Source: Cyanodermella asteris
Taxonomy: Eukaryota > Ascomycota > Lecanoromycetes > Ostropales > Stictidaceae
Assembly: GCA_900618795.1 (NCBI GenBank)
Contig: UYJD01000015.1
Coordinates: 503,034 to 567,033 of the forward strand
Reading direction: 5' to 3'
Length of the DNA stretch: 64,000 nucleotides
Part shown: positions 40,901 through 53,800 of the stretch, one piece after another
Position numbering within the stretch: the stretch's first letter is position 1
How the letters are laid out: each line of letters starts with the position of its first letter
Notes under the pieces: generated by a model
The model's input: only the letters and a program-made list of their open reading frames with translations
What the model was told of the DNA's origin: nothing
Databases searched by the model: none
Position numbers and translations under genes: made by a program

Positions 40901-41308
40901 GCTGTTCTGTGTGTGGAGGCGCTCGACTTTGCGAATAGCACATAGCGGCAGCGTGAAGCCGTTGCCCGTTGGACCGGCACCATGCGTCTGGCCTAGGAAA
41001 GCAGTGCTCAGCTGCTGGCTTGCGCCGGTGTGAAAACTCGTCGGCTGCGTGCTGAAGCACATGTAGCTCTCGCTGAGGTGTAGCTTGCCCGCGTAGACAT
41101 TTCCATGGCTGCTGCTCTTCTCTTTCGATGACTTGTAGGGCAGGGGGAGGGTCAACTCGGCCGTGATCTCATATAGCGGGTTCTCGCCGTTCGGCAGCCG
41201 GAACTGCTCGCGGAATAGCTGAGCTTTGGTAGGACGGTCGGAGGAGCTGAAGCCGTTTGCGTCGATGAGGTTCTGGGCCTTCTGGACAAGGGAATTGAGG
41301 TTGAACAT
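37912..41308 (-). CDS. TBC-domain RabGAP, Gyp2/TBC1D8-9-like
   Basis: GTPase-activating protein for Rab GTPases in membrane traffic. Two exons (41308-40161, 40111-37912) with a 49-nt intron (GTGAGT donor, ACTAAC branch, TTGCAG acceptor) give 1115 residues. Order: GRAM-like lipid-binding part (about 40-190); TBC domain (about 285-500) with the arginine finger in I-E-K-D-L-N-R (R337) and the glutamine finger in G-Y-C-Q (Q372); the intron falls 11 residues after that glutamine, inside the TBC domain. Then a helical region and an EF-hand-like stretch (W-N-Q-D-D-K-D-G-L-N, and D-D-Y-G-D-G-R-V-T). An acidic patch and a disordered tail end the protein. Layout matches yeast Gyp2/Mdr1 and animal TBC1D9. 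Target Rab not deducible. Confidence 0.93.
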
Positions 41309-42799
41309 GGTCCCGCTTTCAATAGGCCGGGCACCCTAGCTTCTTTGTCCTATCCCGCGGTGTGGGGATGCTTCATGAGGCAGGAGGAATTGATGTCAAA
41401 GGGAGCATGGTCTATCGCATTAGAATACGCAGGGGTTCTCGGCTCGAGTCAATGTGGTCGCGTTGCTTCAGAATGGGTTGGACGATAAGGTGCCAGGATG
41501 GCTCAGCTTACTCCATCTGTCTCGCCTGTCCAGCCGCAACATGAGGCGCGACGAGACTCCGCACCAACACCCACCTTCAATCTAACACATACAAATACCG
41601 CTCCTGAACGGGTTCTTAGGCTTGCCACTACATGACTTACGACTTTTATTCTGCTGATCCGGATTGCGACGGCCCTGATCGCCAAATGTTTATAGCTACA
41701 CCGCGTTCAGCCGCATCGCTACTACCATTTTTTTTTGTCTGACAGATTAATAGAACATATGGCATTTTTTCTTCAAGTTCATCCCCTGCTCTATACTCTG
41801 ACTACAATCATACATGCTTCTCGATCAGTTCCTTTGATTCTTTACGAAGGATACGCAGTATTTGTATCAGTACCACGCTATTCGACAATGTATCGAATTT
41901 CGCATGCACCAGCGGAATATACGTTCTCGACAGGAAATTGTCCCACCGACCTCATCTCCCTCCCGGATTGCAGCATGCCTGGTACGTGGTTACCAAGACA
42001 CGGCGAGACGTGACTACTGTTGGACTTGAGCCTTACGAATCCTCGCTAGGGCTAGACCAACTGCTTTGGTTCTGGCCCGCTCAGCATGTGGTAAGGTGTT
42101 TGTCGATACTGGTGACTTGGACGGTCGATGTAATGAGTTTCCATCTGGAAGTTGAGTATTCCACCCTCCAAGTTCCGAGGAAAGTACGATTGCTGTCGCT
42201 TTGCAACCTCCAGGAAGGACTGCAGTTACAGAACTCAGCTTACGACACAAATTGCAGCTTCCACAGTCCAGATTCCTTATTGTTCCCCGCGTCTTTTCTA
42301 CTCCTGTTCCTGCATGGTTCTCTCCCCTACTCATCGTTGATGGCTGCTGTCGTAGCTAGCAAACAATACAACGACGCTTCCCAGCTTGCCAGTTATTCCC
42401 TGGGAGCGGAATATCGGCACCAAACCTGGCTACCGACCACGTTATGTTAAGCAAGAGATTAGACTCCGTGCTGCTGTCGTTCGCGAGTTCATGGCTAAGC
42501 CCTCTTACTTTGCCCGCGCCGAGCTTAAATGGATCCATAGATAGACATCGCTCCTATACCACGGACGTGAGAGAATTGTTCCTGGAACCCTCTCTTGGTG
42601 GTGCGCGGTGGAGATAGGCCAACGCCAACATAGTGGCGGTTAGATACAACGCAACCCTGTTCAGATACTTGACTGGATCCTTATCACAGCTTACGCTGCT
42701 CAGCAGACACAGGAATCAGGCCAGTCAAAACCAGGTCGTCGATTCGCGAAGTACTGACCTTGGACAGCTGGAGCCTCTTCTGCCGCCAACCAGACCGTT
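41309..42799. other. intergenic, nothing recognised
   Basis: About 1.5 kb upstream of the RabGAP gene and of the zinc-finger locus, which point apart. A T-run at about 41728-41737 is the only simple feature. No coding frame is convincing. Confidence 0.4.
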
Positions 42800-43919
42800 T
42801 TGTCTCGCGCTTCTCCTTCTGCTCAAGCTTCAAGAAGTACACGGGTGTCCGATGCAGCAAATCGTGCCTCCGGATCATCGCACGCTGGTTATGATCTCCA
42901 CTCAGGCGCTATCACCGATCTCACCCAAACAGCCGAGGAGCAAGACGTCGGTGGTTGGGAAAAACCAAAGGCCCACTCCCTGGGTTCTAGTGTGGCAAAC
43001 CCCAACGCAAAAGGTCGCTCAGCCCCTGCAATCCCTCGAACCACTCTTGCAACGACCGAGGTAAGTGTCGATCCCCTGATCGAGAAACGACGACTCATGC
43101 GAAGACATCGGACCAGGTTTCCTCTCCCTGTCACCTTCAAAGTCATATCAGTGCCATCAAAGCTGCAGGATTCGTCTGTATTCCAGCTTCGAATGTAGTC
43201 CTATTGAACACTCCCAACTCCTCAAGACGAGAAGTGACAGAGAACGATAGCCGTCGAATCGGCCCGGTAAGGCAGTCGAGTGCTTCCCTGATGCATTTCC
43301 ACTGACATTATCGTCCAGCGGAACAATCCTGCGCCGGCACATCATCGGGCTGATGCTACGCACGAAACCACAGGCTTCGATGCCACTGCAACAGAGACGC
43401 AGAGCACAAACAATGTACTCCATTGCGGCCGCCCGGCCTGTCCGAATCAAGGAACCTTTGCAATCCCACTTGATTGGTCAGAGCCTACTTGACGTTATCT
43501 CTATGAAGGCTATCACAGCATCGCCGCGATGAATAACGAAGCCCCTTTCTACGTGCCACATCCTGGAACACAAGCCACACATATCCAACAATTTCGAGCG
43601 ATGTGGCCGGCCTGTTTGCGAAAACACAGCCTGCGGAGCAAATTTGTTCATAGACTCTCCAAGTGGAACACGAAAGGGTCGCTGGGATTGGTATCATTTC
43701 GATCTCACGCAAAAGAAAGTCCTGTGCGGCTTTTGTAAGCTGTTTTTAGGCAAGCACGGCAGGCTTGCACCTGAGCATGAAGTTGAGGCCTTCCGCAGCA
43801 GCATTTATACCATCAAATCAGGACGCCTGTCGAGGCTCAGGCGTGATATCCTGGACCTCGATCCTACATTGTTTCGCAAGCTGACTGGTAACTGGCCAGA
43901 AGAGAACCGAATAGTGTGA
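42800..43919 (+). CDS. probable zinc-finger (GATA-like) protein locus, exon structure unresolved
   Basis: Several pieces look coding but I could not join all of them in phase. A 5' Ser/Ala-rich piece (42800-43060) ends at a perfect GTAAGT donor. A piece before 43266 is followed by a 52-nt intron (GTAAGG donor at 43267, CTGAC branch, CAG ending at 43318). The next piece carries H-C-G-R-P-A-C-P-N-Q-G-T-F near 43421-43459. A last piece ending at 43919 carries C-G-R-P-V-C-E-N-T-A-C-G-A-N, then R-W-D-W-Y-H-F, then V-L-C-G-F-C-K-L-F-L-G-K-H-G-R-L. That final C-x2-C followed by K-H-G-R recalls the second half of GATA-type fingers, so a DNA-binding role is possible. The two C-G-R-P-x-C blocks suggest a duplicated finger. 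The exact start, the join at 43477-43550 and the family remain open. Confidence 0.4.
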
Positions 43920-44415
43920 TCTGGCTGAAGATAGAACGCGGACATGAATGGCTAGGTAGCTACAGCAAAAAGATGCAAATCATAAACCACTGCTTCACAC
44001 ATCATAATTGAGATCTCCACTTTCGTGCTCGCATCTGCCCATTGCTCTGCTTCGCAAATAGCATGCAGCCCCTGACTTGTCTATTGCCCTTATGATCGAG
44101 TTGGCTTGATGGCCTTGATACAACTGACGAAAGCGCGGACCGACGAAAGCCGGTGCGGCGATTTTCCTGTCAAGGGAGTAGCTGATGCGCGGATAGTGCC
44201 ACGGCACGCGCGATCTTGAACTGGAGCCAACGAAGTGGTTGAAGAATGAGTTCAGCACGGTCATGAATTTTGTCCCCGTATGTCAGACGCACTCTACCTA
44301 TCCTACACGTTGGCACAAGGTTTCCGACAAACCGAACCTGGTGGACGCCGAACACCCGTCGCTCATGATGTGCACTCCCAGTGCCATGCAAGCCCGCGAC
44401 TTCGATCCTCCCAAA
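43920..44415. other. convergent intergenic stretch
   Basis: About 500 nt between the stop of the zinc-finger locus and the stop of POB3. No gene seen. Terminators of both genes should lie here. Confidence 0.35.
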
Positions 44416-46194
44416 TCACTTCGCCGTCTTTGCCTTCTTCTTCGGCCGCTCTTCATCCTCTGGCGGATCCGATTCGGCGCCGCTGCCCATATCCGCATCG
44501 CCCTCTGATCCTGCCGAGCTCTGCACATCGGAATCAAATTCGTCCGCCACATCGCTCTCGCTCTCAGCTTGGAAATCCTCGTCAGGCGACTCCGAGTCCT
44601 CGTCCGCCGAGCCCCTATCCGCGCGCGGAACTGCCTCGTCGTCACTATCGTCCATGGCATTGTCCCTCAGCGCTCGCGCCACCAACGTGGTCGAATCATC
44701 CAACATCTCATTCTTAGTCTTGATGTTCTTTGCGTTGAAAAAGTCCTCGAGCGGCTTCTGTTCTTCGCGGTTGATGTTGCTGAACTGCATCTCGCCGGCC
44801 CCGTTCTTGAGGGTGATCGTGATGTCGAAAGTCCTACTAGCACTTACGGCTCCACCCACGCGGCTCATTGTGATTTCTGCAATGTTGTCGAACTGGATGT
44901 ACTGGGCCGGCTTGGGCACGAACATGAAGGATTTGTCGAGGCAGAAGAGATGGCCTTCGTTGGCTTTGATGCTGCACTTGACGCCGCTCTGCTGGTGGTG
45001 CGAGGAGAATTCCTTGCTGGGAGTGATGATCTTCTTGTTGGCGAGGCCGCGGAAAATTTGGGCAATGATGCTGTATTGTGGTGCCTCGTATCGTGCTTCG
45101 AGTTTGGGGTACTTCTCCTTGATAACTTCTTCCGTCATGTTCAGCTCCAACTCAATCTCTTCCTCGCGCTTGAATTGCATGACCAGGAAAGGATAACGCG
45201 TTTGACCCTGGCGCAAAGGAGGATCCAACCCGATACAGATAAGATAGTGCATGTCATCCGGCTTGGGCAAAAGCATAAACTTCTTGATCGAGTCGTAAAG
45301 GATCTTATAGTCGTAAGTCTTTCCGCGCATGCGAAAGGACTTCTCGTACATGTCCAAGTCGAAACGACCACGGGGCGTAAGGTGCAGGATATCGAGGAAG
45401 GTCGCATACGTCTCGCCGGCAACCTCGCCGATTTCTGCCTTGTCCATCAACGTGTCGTAGAATAAGTTCGCGGCATTTTGCTCCTCAAGCTCATCCTCGC
45501 CATCCTCTTTCTCGTTATCCGCCATCTCCGCATCGCCATCCGCATCCTCTTTCTTCGCCTTCGTACTTGTTGTGGTTGTGCCCGGGATGTAGAATCTCAT
45601 TTCGACCAGCTGATCGCGACCCCCCGGAAGCTTCTTGCCCTTTCGTACCGATGTCCCGTTTGCCCCATCTGTGTTCGACTCGCCTGCCGTGGGCGCAAAA
45701 AGCTCAACCGCAACCTCATTCTTGCCCGCCAGATTTGTGTTCGAGATCTCGGTATAGGGAATTTCGAATGCTGGTCTGTTCTGAACGTCGAAGGAAAGCT
45801 CGGCCTTGCCAAAGTCGGCCTTGCCCCAGTTCCACCCGCGCAAAGCGTGCTCTCTGCTTTCTAATGTGATGCCGTACAGAACTTTAAGCGCTTTCGCAAC
45901 GCGGTCTTGGTCCTGATCGACCTGTCAGCCAACGTTGTGCTCGCACCAGATAGTCTCATGACTCACATCTTCTTGGAAGCCGTCCATCTGCATGATGCCA
46001 TTCTTTCGCGACAAGACTTTCAGCTCGAAACCCTTTGCAGCTCGGCTCCACTGCGCAGCCTGAATCTCTGAGCCTTCGAGAGCGTACGTCTGCGCATTAT
46101 CGCCGTTCGCTTTCCAACCGAGACCGACATCCCTCAAACGACACCGACCAGGTTGTCGTGAAAGCTCGTAGTAGATGTTGTCAAAGGTCTCCAT
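44416..46194 (-). CDS. POB3: FACT complex subunit Pob3 (SSRP1 homologue)
   Basis: Histone chaperone subunit that with Spt16 reorganises nucleosomes during transcription and replication. Two exons (46194-45967, 45921-44416) flank a 45-nt intron (GTGAGT donor, GACAG acceptor), giving 577 residues. The start at 46194 (M-E-T-F-D-N-I-Y-Y) matches the family N-terminus; an upstream Met at 46248 would add 18 odd residues. Order: N-terminal domain, acidic loop (about residues 185-205), the SSRP1 structure-recognition/PH domains (about 210-450, with R-F-D-L-D-M-Y and F-V-P-K-P-A-Q-Y-I), then an acidic Ser/Asp/Glu tail and basic end K-K-K-A-K-T-A-K. There is no HMG box, as in other fungi where a separate HMG protein supplies it. 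Confidence 0.95.
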
Positions 46195-46712
46195 AGTGGC
46201 GGCCCAGGTGATGGGAGTATAGGGATGGGAGAAAGGAAGCTCGCGCAAAGACGAGCTTAAGTATCAGTAGGCCAGGAAGGAGGGGCAGGTGAGGCGACAA
46301 CAATGATAGGCAGAGGTGGGTGAAGACGAGGGTGGAAGCGAAGCTTCAATGAATTTCCAGAGCACTTTGAAGGTGATCGCCCGCGACGCGCTTCTGCCGC
46401 GAAATGGCCTTCAGCCGCGGTTGGCCAATCAGATGCCAGCACCGATATAGAGAGGTTGAAGTCCACACTCACGAGGGGGATATTTGTTCAATCAATTTTC
46501 ATATTACGAGATTCTTATGTTCGACTGGTTTCAGTATAACCTTCTGCTGAGATTCGGTCCTTTGGCTTTCTTCCTCAAATTCCAACTTTCACACTTTGAG
46601 CCTTATAAGGAAGGTCCTTGACTGTCGCACCGTCTCTTTCCGTGTCTCCAAGCCCACAGCTTTTCTACGGTCGCTCATTTGCTTTTGAAGGGCGCAACAA
46701 GAGTAGCCGGAC
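46195..46712. promoter_or_regulatory. divergent promoter region, POB3 / G-patch gene
   Basis: The two starts face away from each other with about 520 nt between. No TATA box is evident. A pyrimidine-rich tract near 46560-46660 precedes the G-patch gene ATG. Confidence 0.45.
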
Positions 46713-47756
46713 ATGTCTGCAGGCGAGGAAGAGGAAGATGACTACATGTCCATGGCCATCCCAGAGCCCACGAAACCCAAATTCGAGAGCTCCGTCCAAA
46801 AACGAGCCAGACTAAAACGAGAGGTGCGTGCAATGACTCCAGTATTACTGGAAAAGCGACTGTTGAATCTATCTTCTCGTCGTCCATAGCATCAAGATGC
46901 TGACCACGATCAGGCCGAAGCCCGCGCCCACCAAAAATCCAAATCCGAAATCGCCGCCGATGAAGCCGCAGCCCGTGAAGCAGCCCTTTCCACCCAGATA
47001 GACTCCTCCTCCAAAGGCTTCAAAATGCTCAGTAAGCTCGGCTACAAGCCCGGGACCGCACTCGGCGCCAAAGACCGGCTTGATGCGCGCCTCGAACCCA
47101 TCGGAATTGAAGTGCGAGATAACCGAGGTGGCATCGGGCTTGATACGGACAAGAAGCGCAAGTTTCGGGAGGAGACGGAGAAGGAGACAAAGAGGGTGAA
47201 GGCGAGCGAGGATGACTATCGGGTTAGGGTGGCAAGGGAGCGGGAGGAGAAGAGGAATGAAGGGCTTTGGAGGGGTGCGATGGCTGTTTTGGAGAGGATT
47301 GAGGAGGATGAGGGACCGGGTGAGGAAAAGGGTGAGAATGACGAGGTTTATCCGGATGAGAGGCATGCGGCCGTGATTGGCGTTGGCTCGGAAACGAAGC
47401 CGGGAAAGTCTTTGAAGGCGGTAAATCTGCTTTATAGGACGCTGGTGCGATATCGGCTGCTGGCGGAGAGGGATAGGCGGATGCGAGCGGATTTGATGCA
47501 GAGCCTGTCCCGGAATCCTAATTACGCTGAAGACACGGAGAAGGACGACGAGCCAGGCGAGAAAGAGTTGATAGATGACTTGGAGTGTGAGGATGCGGAG
47601 CTGGACGAATTAGAGGCATCCCCACCGAAGGAAAGACTGGGTAAAGTGCTTGATCACTTACGCAGCAGGCATTGGTATTGTTTCTGGTGCAAACAGCAGT
47701 ACCCAGACCAACACCTGGACGGCTGCCCGGGTCCACTTGAAGATGATCATGACTGA
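46713..47756 (+). CDS. G-patch domain protein (GPATCH11/CCDC75-like)
   Basis: Two exons (46713-46823, 46890-47756) with a 66-nt intron (GTGCGT donor, CATAG acceptor) give 347-codon-scale sequence of 325 residues. The G-patch (about residues 78-120) reads G-F-K-M-L-S-K-L-G-Y, then E-P-I-G-I-E-V and R-G-G-I-G-L. Such domains bind and activate DEAH-box RNA helicases. The middle is a Lys/Glu-rich helix. The C-terminus has the DUF4187 zinc-binding signature H-W-Y-C-F-W-C-K then H-L-D-G-C-P-G-P. The pair G-patch plus DUF4187 is typical of GPATCH11. The start ATG (ACATGT context) gives the usual acidic N-terminus. A nuclear RNA-processing role is inferred from the family. Confidence 0.9.
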
Positions 47757-47849
47757 ATTATGAATGATAACGAACTTCATTGACCTCAACAATGCTTCTG
47801 GCGTGAGCCGCATACTCTAATCAAGCACTCGCACAAGGGTATCATCGAA

Positions 47850-50800
47850 CTACTTCAAAACAACCGGAACGCCGTACACGACCGGCGCAGCGCCATTCAG
47901 GAATCGCATCAAGCACTCCCCTCTCGCCTCCGCAACCGCGGTATCCAAGGGCACAGCCCGCTGCTTAAGAGGGCGGTCCTTAGCAGCCTTCTTTCCTTTG
48001 CCCCTCGGTGTTTTCGGGGGCATTTTCTCGGGCACACGTCCATTTCCAACAGCATCATCTCCAATAAGCCCCCATCGCTGCATCATCTTGAGTGAGAAAC
48101 GATCAATGTCCTTGTCTGTGACGTCCCACAACGTGCCTACAACAGTCGGGGCTCCTCCCTGTAGGTAGGTCAGTGGCGTGCCATAGCTTTCGAATTGGCC
48201 GGCTTCGGTAACAGTCGCGCTGCTGCAACCCAAGAGTAGGGAGACGGCACATTGATCCAGCTTGCGGACTGTACGACTGCGGATGTACTGGCCTCCAGAG
48301 CCGTGGCCGAGGTAGATATACAAAGAACGCGAGCTTAGAAAGTCGGAAAGTTCTTGTTCTTCGGGTGCGCGACGAACTACTTTAGACCAGGAATCTGGGA
48401 GGTCAGCAAGAGGTTCCGTGAAGGTCTTCTCGGTATGCGAAAGGTCGCCGCCGGGATTGAGGATTACGGCCCCGTCTCTGCGATCTATGGCCAAGATGTC
48501 TTGATCGGGTGGTGAGTTCCCAAATTGGCGTTGAAGGAGAAGTCTCTGGCGCAGCATCTCGAGTGACGGAAGGCGGGAAACCGATAAGCCCTGCATACAT
48601 GGCAAAGACTCCCACGGAAAGCAGTGAAGATGCTTGTCGAGGATGAGTATGAGGTGGGACGCGTCAGACTGTGCATCGCGCTCTCTGTCGGCAGTTTGGT
48701 GGTATTGTCCAAGGGCATCCAAAGTTTCCAGAACCATTGCATCGAAATCGATCTCGTCAAAAGCGTTCCTCTCTCCATTGAATTGGAGAATGTCTACGAC
48801 AAAAGCAAGGAGGTCGAGAAGAGCTTCGTCCAAGTCGCCATCAGCAGCAGGAAGACCCAACCCCACGAAAATCTCCAAGACCTGGTTGTCAACATTGACT
48901 CGCCCAGATCTAGCTGCACTACCTCGCTGAGAACGAGATGGAAGATGAGCGTCCAAGATCTTGACAAACCGATCTTTGAAAGTAGGGAACGCTTTCGATG
49001 AGATTGCGCGTTGAGAGAATATGCCGGCGAAACCTCCGAGCCACATCTGGCTCATCGTCTCAACTAGAACCTCGAGTCTTTCGTCGAGAGCTTTGCGTGT
49101 GTTCCACCATTCTGTTTTGGCACCCTTCTTCGACATATCTCCAGTGTCATGAGCTGAGAAGTTGGCTAGCCTGACAATGTCGCCAAGCTCTTCTTTTGCG
49201 GCTCCAAAGCTAAGATCGTCTTCACTGACGCCGTCAAAGTTGCGACCGAGCGGGAGCGCAAGCAAAAAGGGCGTCGTATCTTTCTTTAGCCTCGACATTT
49301 GAAGCTCTTGGCCATCTGCGGAGAGGGATAAAGAGACGACGATCCACGACTCGGGCAGAACGTCAATATACTGGCTTCGAAAGTCTTGTGGCGAGGGCAG
49401 CGAGACCAACGGTAGCTCTTCATTGCCGGAATGCAAGCTGAGTAATGACTTTTCGTCATGGGAAGCGAGGACATACTCTGCAGATGCGGCGGAAGATTGC
49501 CTTAGCCAGGCTGAGCCTCTTCCAATTTCCATGGCAGCGGCTAAGGCGCAAGAAAAGTCGTCCAATTTGTTGTCCACCGCCGTTGTCGAAAGGAACATTG
49601 AGATCTTCGCGCTGCTGTAAGCCAGCTCGTGCAACACATGCGTACTGGCCCCGTTCATAGCAGAAGTTGAGATCTCCTCAAGGCATCGAGCCGACTGCTC
49701 AAACGCTCGGAGAGACTGCGCTGGCATCATTAGTCCGTCTGCTGCTGCGGATTTCGGCGCCTTCTTAAGGGCTTTCGCCGGAGTTCCTGCCCTCTTACGG
49801 CGTGATGCAGGCTTTTCCTCCGTTGTTAATGGCTCGCATGGCATGTCATGGATCTTGGCAGGGAAGACCAAAGGTGCGTCGTTCAAAGAGTTGTAAATCG
49901 GGTCGAGCGCCAAGATCTCCATACCATCACGAAAATGGACCTTCGACTTCAGCACTGTCAATTCAATCTTCCCATGTGCTGTCTGGTGGACAGCCCCGAC
50001 GGACTCCAATAGCGCCTCGCCATCCAGATGGTCGTGATCGGCCAGGGACATCGAGACCTTCATGAGTTTAGCTTGCATAGTAAGACGTTGCCGCTCTACA
50101 TTGACTTCCTTAAGCGAGCTTTTTGGTGTGGCTTCGGGTGTGACACCTTTCTTCTGTCTTTGGGCGATGCTCGGGGTCTTTTTATGACTGCCAGCAACGG
50201 CGCGCTTCCTGTTGATGTTGAGATCCCTGACTCCTACTTCAACCGCGCTGATAGAGTCCGGGTCCACGGATTGGCGGTCACCCTCCGCCCATGAGTGGAT
50301 GATCGTCTGTAACGAATCTAGTTCTTCCCTGGCCCCGTCAATATCGCCAGCTGCATACAGAGCTCTACATAGCTCGAGCCCGATCTCAGTCTTGAGCAGT
50401 CCCCCTTCTTCTAGTCTAGACGCACACTGTTCAAGCATCGACACAGCATCCTTGAATTGCCATTCCAGAAGGCTAAACCTCGCAGCCAGAAGAGCCAAAC
50501 GACTAGATTGATAGTCCAGCCTCAACGCGTGCGCCATTCGCTCGGCTTGGCGAAGGTGCTGTCGTGCGTCTTGAATCATACCTGCATCTGCCAGTACCTT
50601 CGAGAGTCTGATCAGGCTTTCGATCAGCTCAAAGGCTGTATCGAGCATGCCGGGGATTCCAGTATTGACCAATGCCAGCTCGTCCACGGCCACTGTATCT
50701 TTAACTTGAGATTGTTCCTCACTCATAGACTGTTCACGCTGATTTGCGTCATCAAGCGTCGTTTTAGATTTTGACTTCTTCATGGCTGCGCGCCAGGCGG

Positions 50801-53800
50801 AGGTGGCGTGTCTGGCACTTGCTCGAGCGAAAAGTAAGGCTTTCGCGGAATCTCCGATTGCCTCATGGTAGTCGGCAATGACGCCAAACATGGTTGTTGC
50901 TGCCAAACCGCGGTTAGATCGAATGTCATAAAAGGCATTCGTTGCGGCTCGCGGTGTCGCTGGTGCCCCAAAGAGCTGCACAGCCTTTTCGATACACTTA
51001 TCGGCGTCGAGTGCGTTTCCGGTCTTAAGCAGCGAAAGAGCTTTTGCACACTCAAAGTTCGCTCCTGCTCTCGGTGAAGGCGATTCCCAGGCCTTGTTCG
51101 CTGATTCGAGAAGCTTGAGGGATAGATGTGGATATCCCAAGTCGTGCTTCACTTGAGCGTGTTGCAGCAGCAGTGAGACAGCAACTTCGGGGCCCTCTGA
51201 TACACCGTGCTCATGTAGCCTATCCAAGACAAGCAGGCAGGTCTGATACTCATCAAGGAGACAATGAGCGTGTAAATACTCGGCCAGCGATGACATCTGG
51301 AGCCATACTAGTGGCAGCTCTGCCAAGCTCCTTGATAGCGACGGGTCAATGCGCTGGAGAATTCGTTTCCAGCTTTCGAGTCCTGAACGTACGAGATCCA
51401 AGCGAAGCCGAGATCCGGAACTTGCAAGACTAACCTGAGCAAGTGCCAGTAGAAGCGGCACCTGCCCGACGAGAGCAGCATCTTCAGCCGGATGCTCGAT
51501 AGAGAACTCGACTAGCTCCTTTTCGCACTCGCTTGTCAGGAGAGTGTTCCTTTCGTTCGGCCAGAATTTGGCGACCTGGAGCACCCATGCGACGACGCGC
51601 AAGCGACGCACAGGGTACCGGTCTCGAGAGTAGTAAAGACTAAGAGCATCGATGGCCGGACCCATTACCTCGCCTTTGATCGACCCTGCTGACTCAAGGA
51701 CATTGACAATTGCTTTCATTTGTCTTTCTGCCAGATAGCCACTCGTCGCCTCGTCTATATGCATGTCGATCGATGCAAACAGCTTTGGGAGTGTGGGAGC
51801 TTGAATCCCCGTGCGGATGTGCACAAATATGGTCGCTATCCGGTGCATAGTGCTCGAGTCTTGTTCCGAGGGATGCAATTCACTCGACTGAACTGCGTTT
51901 TTGACCGCCTGCGCCAGGATCCCGCTGTCAATGCAATACCTAGCAAACTGCTGCAATGCCTCGAATGTGTCTCGCGATGAGCCACGCGCATCGTAGGCTC
52001 GAATTAACCTGCTCAGCTTCTCTTCGTAGCGGGCCTCTGGACGATCATGGAACGGCACTTTCGCAATTACATCAACTGACAGTCGTAGTATTTCTGTCAT
52101 CACTGGCGCATCCTGCATTCGAACGCGGAGGTTCTGGTGAATGGAACAGAGATGATCAGAGACCTTGCTCCGTATACCGAGTAGGCGCTCGTCAAGAGCC
52201 GCTATCACCTTGTCGCTGACAGCTCCTTCCAGGGCATCGATAAACGACACGCATGTCTTCAGAGACTCCAGTAATTCAAGAAAACGGCTGTCTTCGACGC
52301 TTGTCATTCGGAGACACATAAGAACCGCATCAATAGTTGGGCGTGCGATTCGATTCACCATCGTGACGCGCTGCTCTTCACGGGATTGGTGCTTTGCATT
52401 GCTGGTTTCCAGAACTCCTCCGAGATATTTAGACATAAAATCGACGATCGATATGAGCGTTTTGTGGTACACGTTGGCCTCCTCCGGAGCGCTGACTGCT
52501 TTGTATCCATCCGTTGTGGCCGATGCGGGTCGAATTCTTTCCACAATTCGTCTCCTGAGGCTAGAGCTTGAGATCAAGATATCGTCAAGCTCGGAGGCAA
52601 GCGTCTTTGGGCATAATTGCAAGGCTTCGTTCAATTTGGAAAGCTGCAACTTGAGCACTTCATCTGACACGCCGGCTTCCACGCCATTGAAGCAGAGCTC
52701 GCATAGGCCTTGGATGTCTCTCGGGCTAAGCTCAGTCGGCTGGCGAAAAGACTCAGCGGCGGTGCGGAAGCTTAGTTCCACGTCTGAGGCTCCAGCGCAT
52801 ATCCTTGCTAGCGTGACAGAAGAACATCTGACGTTGTTGGCCAGCGTCAAAATTAAACTTGCCTTGTCAGGTGGAACCGGTGTCTGGACAGACTGCTCGA
52901 CGATATCCCGTACAGTAGTCAGAATCTCGGCGCCTGGGTGTCCTGTCAGATCTTGAGGCTCACGACAAAAAGCCCGGATATATTTTCCAAGAGGGATCAA
53001 GACTTCATTTGCAAAATCCGTCTTGTGGCCAAGTACCCTATTCGCTTCGAGTAGCGTCTGCAAGCCCAGAATCTGATACTGCAAAATAGCGTAGGAGCCG
53101 AGCCTTCTCTTCTTCGCGACGGTCTTCGTATTTGCAAAAGAGATCAGACATTGACTGAGACTTCTGAAACTTTTGCTGGCCTCGGAAGCTGACATATATC
53201 CTTGATCGATGCAGCGAACGATGGACTTGAAAGGTCCAGCCTCTTTAATCAAGCAAAGACGTTTAAGTGCGATGCGAGCTTCAGGTCCGTCAGAAATGGC
53301 AAGTAGTTTGAGGCAATGAAGCTGAGAGGCAACCAGCAGAGTCATGCCTCGTTTATCGTCTGGTAGATGGTTCGTGCTCAAGAATTGCGAAATCTCCTCG
53401 TCAATGGAAGTTTTGCACACGCCATCGTTGTTGGTCCCGTTAGTCAGGCGACGAAGTAGCACTCGTAGTTCATGGGCTGCAAAATCCCCCAGCTCAACGG
53501 CGATCAATTTGCCGATAAAAGCGGACATTCCGGCCTCAATTCGGTACCCATGGTCACCAGTTTTGGAATCTTGAGCTCTCCGAAGCAGCGCAAAAGCTAG
53601 AGCGGCACAAGTGGCGATATGCTGTACACTAGCGCCGTGGCTGGCATGCTTTTGACCAGGGGCGGATTTCGCCTGTATTTGGTCTCCTGAGCAGGTAGAT
53701 TTGGCTTGCGTCTGAATGCGTATCGTCTCTGTGAAGGCTTTCAGGGAAATGTTCACGACTTCTGTGGCTAATTTCAACCTCGGGGCTTCCGGTAGCGGTC

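Noticed and set aside
44569-45465. 298-codon plus-strand frame
   Set aside because: Antisense to POB3, whose coding strand is certain.
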